From Clostridia bacterium (lineage in GTDB: Bacteria > Bacillota > Clostridia > Christensenellales > UBA1242), in NCBI GenBank assembly GCA_900768545.1, contig CAAGDD010000004.1, positions 347,063 to 411,062 on the forward strand: a DNA stretch of 64,000 nucleotides. Direction: 5' to 3'. This document shows positions 54,113-63,111 of the stretch, in pieces. The first letter of the stretch is position 1. Every line of letters starts with the position of its first letter. A program made the translations under genes and the position numbers. The notes beneath the pieces are model-generated. The model saw only the letters and a list, made by a program, of their open reading frames with translations, searched no databases and was not told the origin of the DNA.

Positions 54113-55771
54113 TTATTTTTCTGACAAAAGTTTTTTTGTATGTAAAATCGCAGTTTCGGTCACTGTCGCCGAGCCGTCGATAAGTCGCGCAACTTCACAC
54201 ACAATTTCGTCGCCAGCAAGTGTTTTTATAGTCGAAACAGTTGAGTTGTCAACAATTTTTTTCTCAACTAACAAGAAATTGTCAGCTTTTGACGCAACAA
54301 TCGGCGTGTGAGTTATGCAGATAATTTGCGTAAATTTTGCGATATTCGAAAGCTTTTGCGCAAGTTTCTCCGCCGTTCTTCCGCTAATTCCCGAGTCAAT
54401 TTCATCAAACACGATAGTTTGGACGTTTTCTTTTCCAAGCATAACATTTTTAAATGCAAGCAAGAGTCTTGAAAGTTCGCCGCCAGAAGCCGTTTTGTGC
54501 AAGTCTTTGACCGCCTGACCTTTGTTTGCTGAAAAGACAAACTTAACATTGTCATATCCATTTTTCGAAAAATCTTTTCTCTCAAAACAAACTTCAAATT
54601 GAGTGCCTTTCATTTCAAGATCATCAAGTTGGGTCATAATTTGTTTCTCAAAGTCTTTGGCATATTTTTGTCTTGTTTCGCTCAATTTTTGGCACGCGTC
54701 TTCAAGATTTTTCATCTTCAAAGCGTGATCTTTTTCAAGTCTTTCAAGCGCAAACTCGCTGTCATCGAGTTCGTTCAATCGATCTTTGCAAGTTTGCAAA
54801 TATTCAAGCATCGCTTCAATCGACTTTCCATATTTTTTTGACAAATTTTTGATCAAATCAAGACGATTGTCAAGGCGTTCAAGTTCGTTGGCATCAAATT
54901 CGGTGTTTTGTTTGATCGAATCCAAAGTTTCAGCCACATCTTTGACTTCGTAATAAGAATTTTCCAAACGCTCGCGACATTCTTCAATATCTTTGAAATC
55001 GCAAAACGACGACAAATCCGATTTTGCTTCATAAAGCATTGACACAACATTTTCTCTTTGGTCAGCAAGTTTGAGCAGAGCGTCGCCCAGTTTTTCGTAT
55101 ATCTTTTCAGCCGACGAGATAAAGTTTAAACGCTCGCGGAGTTCTTCTTCTTCGCCGACCTTCAAGTTTGCGTTTTCAAGTTCGTCGATTTGAAATTGCA
55201 AAATATCTTTTTCGCGGGCGCGTTCTTGCTCGTTTCCGCCTATCGATTTGATTTTGTCTTCAACTTCACGAAGTTGGTCAAGTGCCGCCGCAACATTCTT
55301 TTTCAAGTCTTCGACTTCGCCGCCAGCAAATTTATCCAAAAACGACAAATGATTGTTCGCGTTCAAAAGTCCAACGCTGTCGTGTTGCCCACAAAAATCA
55401 ACCAACTTTTCTGCCAAAAGTTGCAAAGTTTTTGCAGTCACAGGATAACCATTGATTTTAATAGACGATTTTCCGTCAACAGAAAGCGATCTTGTTATGA
55501 TCAAATCGTCGTCGCAGTCGATTTCAAGTTCGCTCAAAATTTCGCGTTCTTCATTTGAAATATTTGAAAAAACGGCATCGACACGCATATTTTGTTCGCC
55601 CGTTCTCACCAAATTTTTGTCAGCCTTTGCGCCCAAAACAAAAGAAAGAGCATCAATAACGATACTTTTTCCCGCGCCAGACTGCCCCAAAAGGCAGTTA
55701 AATCCATTTTCAAAATCAATGTTTTGCTTTTTGATCAAAGCCACATTGTTTAACGTAAGTGATGAAAGCAT
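54113..55771 (-). CDS. recN: DNA repair protein RecN
   Basis: 552 aa SMC-like ATPase that gathers DNA ends. Walker A GQSGAGKSIVIDAL, long coiled coils (about 150-360), signature SGGELSRLLLAFKN, Walker B IVFDEIDSGISG, and a C-terminal ICITHTPIVASKAD. GGAGG precedes the ATG at 55771; an in-frame GTG at 55783 overlaps that site. It directly follows argR by 17 nt, as in the Bacillus ahrC-recN pair. Confidence 0.96.
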   Translation of the reverse strand: MLSSLTLNNVALIKKQNIDFENGFNCLLGQSGAGKSIVIDALSFVLGAKADKNLVRTGEQNMRVDAVFSNISNEEREILSELEIDCDDDLIITRSLSVDGKSSIKINGYPVTAKTLQLLAEKLVDFCGQHDSVGLLNANNHLSFLDKFAGGEVEDLKKNVAAALDQLREVEDKIKSIGGNEQERAREKDILQFQIDELENANLKVGEEEELRERLNFISSAEKIYEKLGDALLKLADQRENVVSMLYEAKSDLSSFCDFKDIEECRERLENSYYEVKDVAETLDSIKQNTEFDANELERLDNRLDLIKNLSKKYGKSIEAMLEYLQTCKDRLNELDDSEFALERLEKDHALKMKNLEDACQKLSETRQKYAKDFEKQIMTQLDDLEMKGTQFEVCFERKDFSKNGYDNVKFVFSANKGQAVKDLHKTASGGELSRLLLAFKNVMLGKENVQTIVFDEIDSGISGRTAEKLAQKLSNIAKFTQIICITHTPIVASKADNFLLVEKKIVDNSTVSTIKTLAGDEIVCEVARLIDGSATVTETAILHTKKLLSEK

Positions 55772-55788
55772 TGAGTCCTCCACTTAAA

Positions 55789-56241
55789 TTATAACATAAT
55801 ATCATTCAAAGTCACAACTGCTTCGCTGGCAAAAGTTGTTGAAGGAAAGATCAACATAACTGTATCGTCGCCATAGGTTGCACCCATAAGTTCGGTCAAA
55901 TTGAGTTTGTCAATAAAAGAACAAACACTGCCGCCCATTCCTTTAATAGTTTTCACAACAACCAAGTTGAGCGCAGACTTCACAGAAATAACCGCTTCTT
56001 TAAAAATAGATATGTATTTGCTTGACACCGCTTGTTGTTCGCCGCCAAGAATAGCATATTTATATTTGCCAGTGCTGCTCAAAATTTTTGTAAGACCAAG
56101 CTCTTTGATATCACGAGAAATTGTCGCTTGAGTGATTTCAAAGTTTGCATTTTTAAGTTCGCGTGCGAGCTCATCTTGAGTTTCGATTTCTTTTGTAGAA
56201 ATCAATTCCAAAATTTTTGATTGTCTAGAACTTCTTGCCAT
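55789..56241 (-). CDS. argR: Arginine repressor ArgR/AhrC
   Basis: 150 aa. N-terminal winged helix (RQSKILELISTKEIETQDELARELK, ITQATISRDIKELGL) and a C-terminal arginine-binding oligomerisation domain (GSVCSFIDKLNLTELMGATYGDDTVMLIF). AAGGAG precedes the ATG. The upstream region has a clear promoter flanked by four ARG-box-like sites, so the gene is likely self-regulated, and recN with it. Confidence 0.95.
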   Translation of the reverse strand: MARSSRQSKILELISTKEIETQDELARELKNANFEITQATISRDIKELGLTKILSSTGKYKYAILGGEQQAVSSKYISIFKEAVISVKSALNLVVVKTIKGMGGSVCSFIDKLNLTELMGATYGDDTVMLIFPSTTFASEAVVTLNDIML

Positions 56242-56293
56242 GTCAATCTCCTTAACGGCTACACTCCGCTAAAATAGGGCGATGTAGCGATTT

Positions 56294-56385
56294 TGCATAA
56301 ATATAAATTTATGTTTATTCATACATTTTTGATTATTATACAATAAAATTTATAAATATGCAAGTGATTTTTGCATATTTATTCA
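56294..56385 (-). promoter_or_regulatory. argR promoter with ARG-box-like operators
   Basis: Promoter TTGCAT (56358-56363), 17-nt spacer, TATAAT (56335-56340). Sites close to TGMATWWWWATKCA: 56372-56385 (full match on the minus strand, TGAATAAATATGCA), 56349-56362 (overlaps the -35), and the adjacent pair 56308-56321 and 56294-56307 near and after +1. Paired sites fit ArgR hexamer binding. Confidence 0.65.
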
Positions 56386-56389
56386 TCAA

Positions 56390-56755
56390 TTTTTGATAAA
56401 TATTTTGAATTTTGAAAATTTATAAATTTGATTTTTATAAATATAAACGACTATACATTTTCAAAAATTTCGCCTTCGCCACCCGCCACCCACAAACCAA
56501 TCACAAAACAAAATAAAAAATCTCGCAATCAATCAAAGCGAATAGTTCACAGACAATTAAAATCAAAAATTCAAAGTCAATGAAAACTAAAAAAAATTAA
56601 AGCCAACTAAAGCAAAAAATTTTAAGTCGTTTTTAACACAATTCATAGTTTGTTAAAAACCTCACACCAACAACCACCAACTCAAAAACAATCACCCGCC
56701 GCCTTTAAAAACAATCGTCACCATTTTACAAATCTTTAGCCGAAAATTTTGCAAC
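56390..56755. other. Gene-free stretch with strong C-over-G skew
   Basis: No open frame, RNA gene or repeat is recognised. In 56461-56700 I count 62 C and 17 G on the plus strand, many C in CCACC/CCGCC clusters. It lies between argR and the terminator of the thiI group. Confidence 0.5.
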
Positions 56756-56787
56756 AAAAAAAACACCCACCTTTCGGCAAGCGCTCT
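56756..56787 (-). terminator. Probable terminator after thiI
   Basis: Minus strand CGCTTGCC, GAAA tetraloop, GGTGGGTG (several G-T pairs), then eight T. Confidence 0.55.
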
Positions 56788-56864
56788 TCCTATTATATAT
56801 ATAACATTTTTTCAAATCTTTAGCGTTTTGATTTTAACAAAATTTTGAAGGTCAAATTCCAAAA

Positions 56865-58028
56865 TCAATATTGATCAATTTCAACAATTTCTTCGTTAGC
56901 GATCGCTGTATTTACAAGATCATCAATGTCAAGATTTTTTTCAAGATATTCTGCTCTTTTGATAGTTGGTTTAATCACAGGATTTTTTGGAAGAAAAACT
57001 GTGCAACAATCTTCATAAGGCAAAATCGAAGTTTCATAAGTGTCAATTTGGCGCGCGATATCCATAATTTGTTCTTTATCCATTGCAATCAAAGGACGAA
57101 AAACTGGCAAGTTTACAACAGAATTTGTAACATTCATACTTTGCATAGTTTGGCTAGCCACCTGCCCCAAACTTTCGCCAGTCACAATCGCACCCAAGTC
57201 ATTTTGAAGGCAAATCTTTTGTGCAATTCGCATCATAATTCGGCGCATAATCGTAATCATATATTCAGCATCGCAATTTTTGTGAATTTGCTCTTGAATT
57301 TCGGTAAAAGAAACAATGTGCAATTTAATTTTTCCACAATACTTCGAAATTTGGTTTGCGAGTGACAAAACTTTTTCTTTTGCTTGAACACTTGTGTAAG
57401 GATATGAATGAAAGTGCACCGCTTCAAGGCAAAGCCCACGTTTTGAAATCAAATAACCCGCAACAGGACTATCGATGCCACCCGACAAAAGAAGAAGCCC
57501 CTTTCCAGCACTTCCCAAAGGAAGTCCACCAGCACAAGGAAGCAAATTTGTGTAAACATAGCATTTTTTATTGATTCGAATTTCGATCGTCACAACAACA
57601 TCTGGATTATACAAATCGACAGACAAATTTGGATTTTCCTCTAAAATCACACCGCCAAAATGCTTATCACACTCCATTGAAGTCATTTCAAAAGTTTTGT
57701 CAGCACGTTTTGTTTCAACTTTAAATGTTTTGACCGCAGAAAAATCAATTTCTCTCACAAAATCTTCGATAGTTTTCAAATCTGCGTCAATTTCGGTTGC
57801 GCTTGCGATACCGATAAGCCCAAAAACTTGTTGAAGACGCTCAACAATCACATATTCGCATTCTGGCGAAAAATCACTCACAACCAATCGCCCTTGAGTT
57901 TCTTCCAATTTGCAATCAATATTTTCAAGTTTTTTAAGGATATTTTTCTTCAAAAGTTTGATAAACTCGCGTCTATTTCGCCCCTTTAAAAACAACTCTC
58001 CAAACTTCAACATCAAAACTTTTTTCAT
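56865..58028 (-). CDS. thiI: tRNA 4-thiouridylase ThiI, no rhodanese domain
   Basis: 387 aa. Makes 4-thiouridine at tRNA position 8 and may feed thiazole synthesis. N-terminal ferredoxin-like and THUMP domains (KFGELFLKGRNRREF; to about 165), then the PP-loop ATPase (LLLLSGGIDSPVAGYLISKRG) with GAIVTGESLGQVASQT and LPYEDCCTVFLPKNP. Like other Firmicutes ThiI it lacks the C-terminal rhodanese domain. The start overlaps the upstream cysteine desulfurase by 4 nt, which is the likely direct sulfur donor. Confidence 0.95.
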   Translation of the reverse strand: MKKVLMLKFGELFLKGRNRREFIKLLKKNILKKLENIDCKLEETQGRLVVSDFSPECEYVIVERLQQVFGLIGIASATEIDADLKTIEDFVREIDFSAVKTFKVETKRADKTFEMTSMECDKHFGGVILEENPNLSVDLYNPDVVVTIEIRINKKCYVYTNLLPCAGGLPLGSAGKGLLLLSGGIDSPVAGYLISKRGLCLEAVHFHSYPYTSVQAKEKVLSLANQISKYCGKIKLHIVSFTEIQEQIHKNCDAEYMITIMRRIMMRIAQKICLQNDLGAIVTGESLGQVASQTMQSMNVTNSVVNLPVFRPLIAMDKEQIMDIARQIDTYETSILPYEDCCTVFLPKNPVIKPTIKRAEYLEKNLDIDDLVNTAIANEEIVEIDQY

Positions 58029-59149
58029 TTCGACACCCTCTTTTTGATATCTTCATAAGTTTTTATAATAATTTCAGCCGCCTTAACAATCTCCGTTTCG
58101 CCTTGATAAGCATTGAAACTGATTCGAACACTTGAAATTATATCATCTTTCGACACTCCGATTTCGTCTAAAATGCGATTTCCCGCTTTTTTCGACGAAC
58201 AGGCACTACCAAGTCCAACAATCACACCGTTTTCATCAAGTGCGTGCAACATCGTTTCGCCCTTCACACCTTCAAAAATCAAACTTTCGATATAAGGCGA
58301 GCCGCCAAAATTTAACACTTTTATGCCGTTTTCTTGCGACAAAATATGATTAAAAGTCGATTTCAAATTTGAAACATTTTCAAAATTTTTCGCAACATCT
58401 GTCATTTCAACCGCTTTTTGAAATTGCATAATTCCAGACACATTTTCAGTGCCAGAACGAAGCCCATATTGTTGTCCACCGCCTTGACAAAGCTCTTTCA
58501 AAGCGTTTTTGTTTTTTACATAAAGCCCAGCGACACCCTTTGGCCCATGAATTTTGTGTGCGCTAAACGAATACAAATCAATGCTTGTTTTTCGCATAGA
58601 AAAAGGAATTTTCATAAAGCCTTGCACGCCATCAACATGCAAAATCGCGCGTGGGCAAATTTTGTCTTTGAGTTTTGATATTTTTTCAAGGTCATTTATC
58701 GCACCAGTTTCATTTGAAACATGCATAACGCTGATAAGTCGAGTTTTGTTTGACAAAACGCTTTCAAGTTTCGTCAAATCGACTTGACCTTTTTCATTCA
58801 AAGGCACGATATGCACTTTACGCCCGTCCATTTCAAGTTTTTTCGCAACATTATATACAGAAGGATGTTCGCCAGCCGAGAAAACATACTCCCAGTCACC
58901 ACTACGAAGACTGCCTTTAATCGCAAGATTGTTGCTTTCAGTGGCACAACCTGTGAAAAGAACATTTCCTTCTTTTGCGTCAAGTCTTTTCAAAAAATAT
59001 TGTTCCGCCGAAGCGATAAGTTTTGAAACTTTCAATGATTCCATAGACAATGCTGACGGATTGAAAAATTCTTCGCAAGAATATTTCTTGTGAATTTCAA
59101 GACACTCTTCAAACATTTTTGTCGTTCCAGCATTATCCAAATAAATCAT
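58025..59149 (-). CDS. Cysteine desulfurase paired with ThiI
   Basis: 374 aa NifS-like PLP enzyme. IYLDNAGTTKMFEECLE at the start, His in FSAGEHPSVYN, PLP Lys in SFSAHKIHGPKGVAGLY, and catalytic Cys in GLGSACSSKKAGN. Diverged from the iscS at 16878. Its 4-nt overlap with thiI marks it as the NifZ-type desulfurase dedicated to tRNA thiolation. TGAGG precedes the ATG. Confidence 0.93.
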   Translation of the reverse strand: MIYLDNAGTTKMFEECLEIHKKYSCEEFFNPSALSMESLKVSKLIASAEQYFLKRLDAKEGNVLFTGCATESNNLAIKGSLRSGDWEYVFSAGEHPSVYNVAKKLEMDGRKVHIVPLNEKGQVDLTKLESVLSNKTRLISVMHVSNETGAINDLEKISKLKDKICPRAILHVDGVQGFMKIPFSMRKTSIDLYSFSAHKIHGPKGVAGLYVKNKNALKELCQGGGQQYGLRSGTENVSGIMQFQKAVEMTDVAKNFENVSNLKSTFNHILSQENGIKVLNFGGSPYIESLIFEGVKGETMLHALDENGVIVGLGSACSSKKAGNRILDEIGVSKDDIISSVRISFNAYQGETEIVKAAEIIIKTYEDIKKRVSK

Positions 59150-59163
59150 AAATCCTCACAAAA

Positions 59164-59213
59164 TATTGTGTAGTATGCAACAAAAATATTGCATACTACC
59201 ACAAAATACATTT
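59164..59213. repeat. Dispersed palindromic repeat, copy K (best hairpin)
   Basis: TTGTGTAGTATGCAA, 8-nt loop, TTGCATACTACCACAA. The GTAGTATGCAA/TTGCATACTAC arms pair perfectly over 11 bp. It lies between pheT and the downstream cysteine desulfurase. Confidence 0.85.
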
Positions 59214-59220
59214 TATTAAA

Positions 59221-61632
59221 TTACATTTGTCTTAATTTTGCACCATATCTAAAATCAAGACTTTTCAAAATTTTTGCCACAACAGCATTGATTTCATCGC
59301 CAGTCAAAGTCTTTTCATCAGAAGCAAAAGTTATCTTATAAGCCATACTCTTTTTATCTTTTCCAAGAGCATCACTTCTATAAACATCGAAAAGTTCTAC
59401 CCTACCAAAGATTTTGCCGCAAGAAGATTTGATCGCAGCGACAAGATCCGCATTGCAAACACTTTCATCAACAACAACGGCCAAATCTCTTTCCACAGAA
59501 GGATATTTTGAAATTTCTTTTGTTGTATATTTCTTTTCAGGAAGTTTTGCCAAATAATCAGTGTCAAGTTCACCATAATAAACATCTTGATTGATGCCAT
59601 AATTTTTCAAAACGTGCTTATGAATTTTTCCAAACCAACCAACAACTGTTCCGTCTTCAGCCACGATATCCGCGCTCACACCAGTGTGCAAATAAGGTTC
59701 TGTCGAACGACGAATTGTATATTTGAGTGACGAACCAACAAGTAAGTTTTCCATAACTCCTTTAAGATTGAAGAAATCAAATCCGTTTTCACAAACAGCA
59801 AGCGAAAGACGATTGTTTTCGTTTGGAAGTTCAGTCAAAGGCAAAGATTTTGGCAAATATACTCGCCCAATTTCGAATAATCTCAAATCTTTGTTGCCGA
59901 CTGACAAGTTGTAAGCAATATCAAGCATAAGCGCGTGTGCCATAACAGTTCTCGCAGTTGACAAATCTTCGCTAATTGGATTTGCAATTTTAATAACATT
60001 TCGTCTTGCATCATCTGCTTTCAAAAGCAATTTGTCGCAAGCGCTTGCCGAATAAAGTGAATAATTTAAAGTTTCATAAAAACCGCTATCAACCAAAATG
60101 TTTTTCAAGCCATTTTCCATAACAAGTCGTGGCTCATATTGACCGGCCGTTGTTGTTGCATTTTCAAACAAACCGCCTTCAACATCGTTATAAACATCGT
60201 AGCCATAAATTCTAATAACTTCTTCAGCAATGTCGTTTTCATTTTTGATATCTTCGCGAACATAATCAGGCTCACAAACCATCACATCGCCGTCAATTTT
60301 TGTAACTATATTTAAAGCGTTCAAAATTTGACAAACTTTTTCACGTGGAATTTCAAAGCCCAAAATTCGACAAACTTTCGAATAAGAAAGTGTCAATTTT
60401 TCGGTTTTTCCCAGATTTTTTGATTTACACTTGTCGATAACGCCGTCAACGATGTCACCACAACCGAGTTCACAAACCAAATGAAGCGCACGCTTCAAAG
60501 CGGTTGTTGGAGTGTTGATATTAACCCCCTTTTCATAACGAGCAGACGAGTCTGTGCGAAGTCCATATTTTTTCGCGGTTAAACGAACACTTTTCAAATC
60601 AAAAACAGCACATTCGAAAACAGAATCAGTTGTTGTTTCGCAAATGCAAGAGTTTACGCCGCCGATAACACCAGCAATAACAACAGGTTTGCTTTGGTCA
60701 GCTATAACCATAACGCTTTCGTCAAGATCATAAGTTTGACCATTCAAAACTGCGATTTTTTCGCCACGTTTTGCTTGACGAACAACAATTTTCTTTCCGT
60801 CAAGATATTTGTAATCGAACGCGTGCATAGGTTGACCTTGTTCAACCAAAACATAGTTTGTGATATCAACCATTGTGTTGATAGGTTTGATCCCAACAGA
60901 GAACAAACGACTACGAATCCACAAAGGCGATCTTTCGAGTTTGATATTCTTTATATAAGATGCCATATATCTTGGGCAATTTTCTGTTTGAACATCGACA
61001 CTTACAAAATCATTGACATTTCCGCCAATAGTTTTGTATGAAAGGTCACAATTTTTAAATTGCTTGCCATAAATCGCACAAATTTCACGCGCGATTCCAA
61101 CCACACTGTTGCAGTCAGGTCTGTTTGGCGTAACATTTATATCAAAAACAACATCATTCAACAAAAGTGCGTCTTCGATTTTTTCGCCAGCAGCCATACT
61201 CTCTGGCAAAATCAAAATTCCGTTAACCGAACCACCTTCAATATAATTTTCATCAATGCCAAGTTCCTCTCCCGAGCAAAACATTCCGTCACTTCTCACC
61301 CCTCTAAAGTTTGAAGGTTTTATCTTGATTCCGTTTGCAAGGTCAGCACCGTCAAGCGAAACAGGAACATGCGCTCCTTCAAAAACATTTGTCGCAGATG
61401 TAACAATTTGAACAGTTTTGCTGCCCACATCAACTTGACAAACCACAAGACGATCAGCTTCTGGGTGCTTTTCAATTTTTACAATTTTGCCGACATAAAC
61501 ATCATGAAGATGCTTATTCATATAAATCATATCTTCAACTTCAAATCCAGATGAAGTCAATTTTTGAGCAATACTTTCAGCACTCTCATCGATATCAACA
61601 AAATCTTTCAACCATTTATAAGATACTTTCAT
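59221..61632 (-). CDS. pheT: Phenylalanyl-tRNA synthetase beta subunit
   Basis: 803 aa. Domains in order: N-terminal region with EMAP/tRNA-binding OB fold (about 40-150: VYVGKIVKIEKHPEADRLVVCQVDVG), B3/B4 editing domain (about 205-400), B5 (about 405-475), pseudo-catalytic domain (about 490-690), and the C-terminal FDX anticodon-binding domain (KYPSVERDLAVVVDESV to the end). Start marked by AAGGAG. A palindromic repeat separates it from pheS. Confidence 0.97.
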   Translation of the reverse strand: MKVSYKWLKDFVDIDESAESIAQKLTSSGFEVEDMIYMNKHLHDVYVGKIVKIEKHPEADRLVVCQVDVGSKTVQIVTSATNVFEGAHVPVSLDGADLANGIKIKPSNFRGVRSDGMFCSGEELGIDENYIEGGSVNGILILPESMAAGEKIEDALLLNDVVFDINVTPNRPDCNSVVGIAREICAIYGKQFKNCDLSYKTIGGNVNDFVSVDVQTENCPRYMASYIKNIKLERSPLWIRSRLFSVGIKPINTMVDITNYVLVEQGQPMHAFDYKYLDGKKIVVRQAKRGEKIAVLNGQTYDLDESVMVIADQSKPVVIAGVIGGVNSCICETTTDSVFECAVFDLKSVRLTAKKYGLRTDSSARYEKGVNINTPTTALKRALHLVCELGCGDIVDGVIDKCKSKNLGKTEKLTLSYSKVCRILGFEIPREKVCQILNALNIVTKIDGDVMVCEPDYVREDIKNENDIAEEVIRIYGYDVYNDVEGGLFENATTTAGQYEPRLVMENGLKNILVDSGFYETLNYSLYSASACDKLLLKADDARRNVIKIANPISEDLSTARTVMAHALMLDIAYNLSVGNKDLRLFEIGRVYLPKSLPLTELPNENNRLSLAVCENGFDFFNLKGVMENLLVGSSLKYTIRRSTEPYLHTGVSADIVAEDGTVVGWFGKIHKHVLKNYGINQDVYYGELDTDYLAKLPEKKYTTKEISKYPSVERDLAVVVDESVCNADLVAAIKSSCGKIFGRVELFDVYRSDALGKDKKSMAYKITFASDEKTLTGDEINAVVAKILKSLDFRYGAKLRQM

Positions 61633-61643
61633 TTCTTTCTCCT

Positions 61644-61703
61644 TATTGCATACTACACTTTCTGTGGTGTATTATGCTTGCATACTACGCTATATTTTGT
61701 ATA
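61644..61703. repeat. Dispersed palindromic repeat, copy L
   Basis: TTGCATACTACAC, GTGGTGTATTATGC and TTGCATACTACGC in series, between pheS and pheT. Its first bases are close to the pheT Shine-Dalgarno. Confidence 0.8.
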
Positions 61704-61719
61704 TATTCTACTTTTTCGA

Positions 61720-62739
61720 TTATCTCATTTGTTTCAAAAATCTCATATCATTTCTAAACAAATATTTGATATTTGGAATTTTGTTTGTAACCATAACACT
61801 TCGGTCAATTCCTGGCCCAAACGCAAAACCTGTATATTTCGAACTATCAATTCCAGACATTTCCAAAATCGCAGGATTTACAATTCCGCCGCCGAAAAAT
61901 TCTGAATAACCTGTTCCCTTGCAAAGCGAGCAACCTTTTCCGCCACACATTTGGCAAGTTGCATCAATTTCAATGCTTGGTTCTGTAAATGGGAAATATG
62001 CAGGACGAACTCTCATTTTTACATCTTTGCCATACAATCTTATAGCCATTTCTTTAACCATAACCATAAAATCTTTCAACGAAATTCCCTCATCAACAAC
62101 AAGCGCTTCAAATTGGTTGAAGATTGGCGAATGCGAACTATCGTCATCATTTCTATACACCCTTCCCGGACAAACAATCTTGAATGGAGGCTTCATAGTT
62201 TCCATAGCACGAACTTGCGCTGGTGAAGTGTGCGTTCTCATCAAGATATTTTCAGTGATATACAAAGAGTCTTGCATATCTCTCGCTGGGTGATTTTTCT
62301 TCACATTCAACGCTTCAAAGTTGTGATAATCGTCTTCAATTTCAGGAGTTTGAATCACAGTAAAGCCCATTTCAACACACAAATCAATAAATTTGTTGTT
62401 AAAGCGAGTCAAAGGATGCAAAGCGCCACGCTTCACACCAGTGCTAGGTTCTGTGATATCAACCTTTTCCTTTTCCATGTCTGCTTGAAGTTTTGCATTT
62501 TCAAGATCAGCCAAAACCTTCGACATTGTTTCTTCGATTTTTTCACGAACCATATTTGCCAAAGTTCCAATTTCTTTTCGATCTTGTGGTGCAACATCTT
62601 TCATTCCACGCAAAATTTGAGTCAATTCACCAGTTTTGCCCAAGATTTTAACTCTAATTTCGTCAAGATCTTTCAAATCTTTAACGCTAGAGAGTCTTTC
62701 AAGCCCCAATTTTAAAATTTGTTCAAGTTTTTCTTTCAT
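61720..62739 (-). CDS. pheS: Phenylalanyl-tRNA synthetase alpha subunit
   Basis: 339 aa class II catalytic subunit. N-terminal coiled coil (to about 90), then HPLTRFNNKFIDLCVEMGF, motif 2 region RTHTSPAQVRAME and CPGRVYRNDDDSSHSP, an EPSIEID strand, and motif 3 FGPGIDRSVMV. A CQMCGGKGCSLCKGTG cysteine cluster (about 271-286) is seen in many bacterial PheS. The ATG at 62739 follows AAAGGAG; a TTG at 62757 lies upstream of it. Controlled by the T-box leader upstream. Confidence 0.97.
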   Translation of the reverse strand: MKEKLEQILKLGLERLSSVKDLKDLDEIRVKILGKTGELTQILRGMKDVAPQDRKEIGTLANMVREKIEETMSKVLADLENAKLQADMEKEKVDITEPSTGVKRGALHPLTRFNNKFIDLCVEMGFTVIQTPEIEDDYHNFEALNVKKNHPARDMQDSLYITENILMRTHTSPAQVRAMETMKPPFKIVCPGRVYRNDDDSSHSPIFNQFEALVVDEGISLKDFMVMVKEMAIRLYGKDVKMRVRPAYFPFTEPSIEIDATCQMCGGKGCSLCKGTGYSEFFGGGIVNPAILEMSGIDSSKYTGFAFGPGIDRSVMVTNKIPNIKYLFRNDMRFLKQMR

Positions 62740-62753
62740 TTTCGCTCCTTTTA

Positions 62754-62993
62754 ACAAAAAAATCGCCCTAAAACATAGGACGATTTAAAAACCGTGATAC
62801 CACCTAATTTCGTGTTTTTCAACACCTCATTCAAACAGTTTACGCCTGCGAGACGGCAATCCTTACACAAGTTTCCCCTTCAGGAAGCAACTAGAAAGTG
62901 AATTCATTGACGAATTTTTGTTTGACTTTCACCTATCTCAAACTCTCTAAAAAAAATTCTTGCCAATTACTAGTCTTTCATCATCGTTTTTAT
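62754..62993 (-). promoter_or_regulatory. T-box leader of pheS-pheT, Phe specifier
   Basis: About 240-nt leader. The T-box is AGGTGGTATCACGG (62792-62805). The specifier is read as TTC for Phe (62900-62902), in TGAATTCAC. The 5' stem has AGAGAG near 62950. The leader ends in a terminator, AAATCGTCCTA/TAGGGCGATTT with T-run (62754-62787). Uncharged tRNA-Phe should stabilise the antiterminator and allow expression. Confidence 0.92.
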
Positions 62994-62999
62994 GTGCTA

Positions 63000-63028
63000 A
63001 TAATAGCATATTTAAAAATTTAAGTCAA
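63000..63028 (-). promoter_or_regulatory. Promoter of the pheS T-box transcript
   Basis: TTGACT (63023-63028), 17-nt spacer, TATTAT (63000-63005). Confidence 0.75.
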
Positions 63029-63077
63029 ATATTTATTGCATTTTTGCGCAATTTCTTTTCACAAACCGCCACAAAAT

Positions 63078-63105
63078 TTGTTTTTTCAAAAATTTGTGCT
63101 ATAAT
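63078..63105 (+). promoter_or_regulatory. Promoter of the RluA-type gene, predicted leaderless start
   Basis: Perfect TATAAT (63100-63105) with a weak TTGTTT (63078-63083) 16 nt upstream. The ATG at 63112 begins 6 nt after the -10 box. Confidence 0.6.
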
Positions 63106-63111
63106 CTGCTT

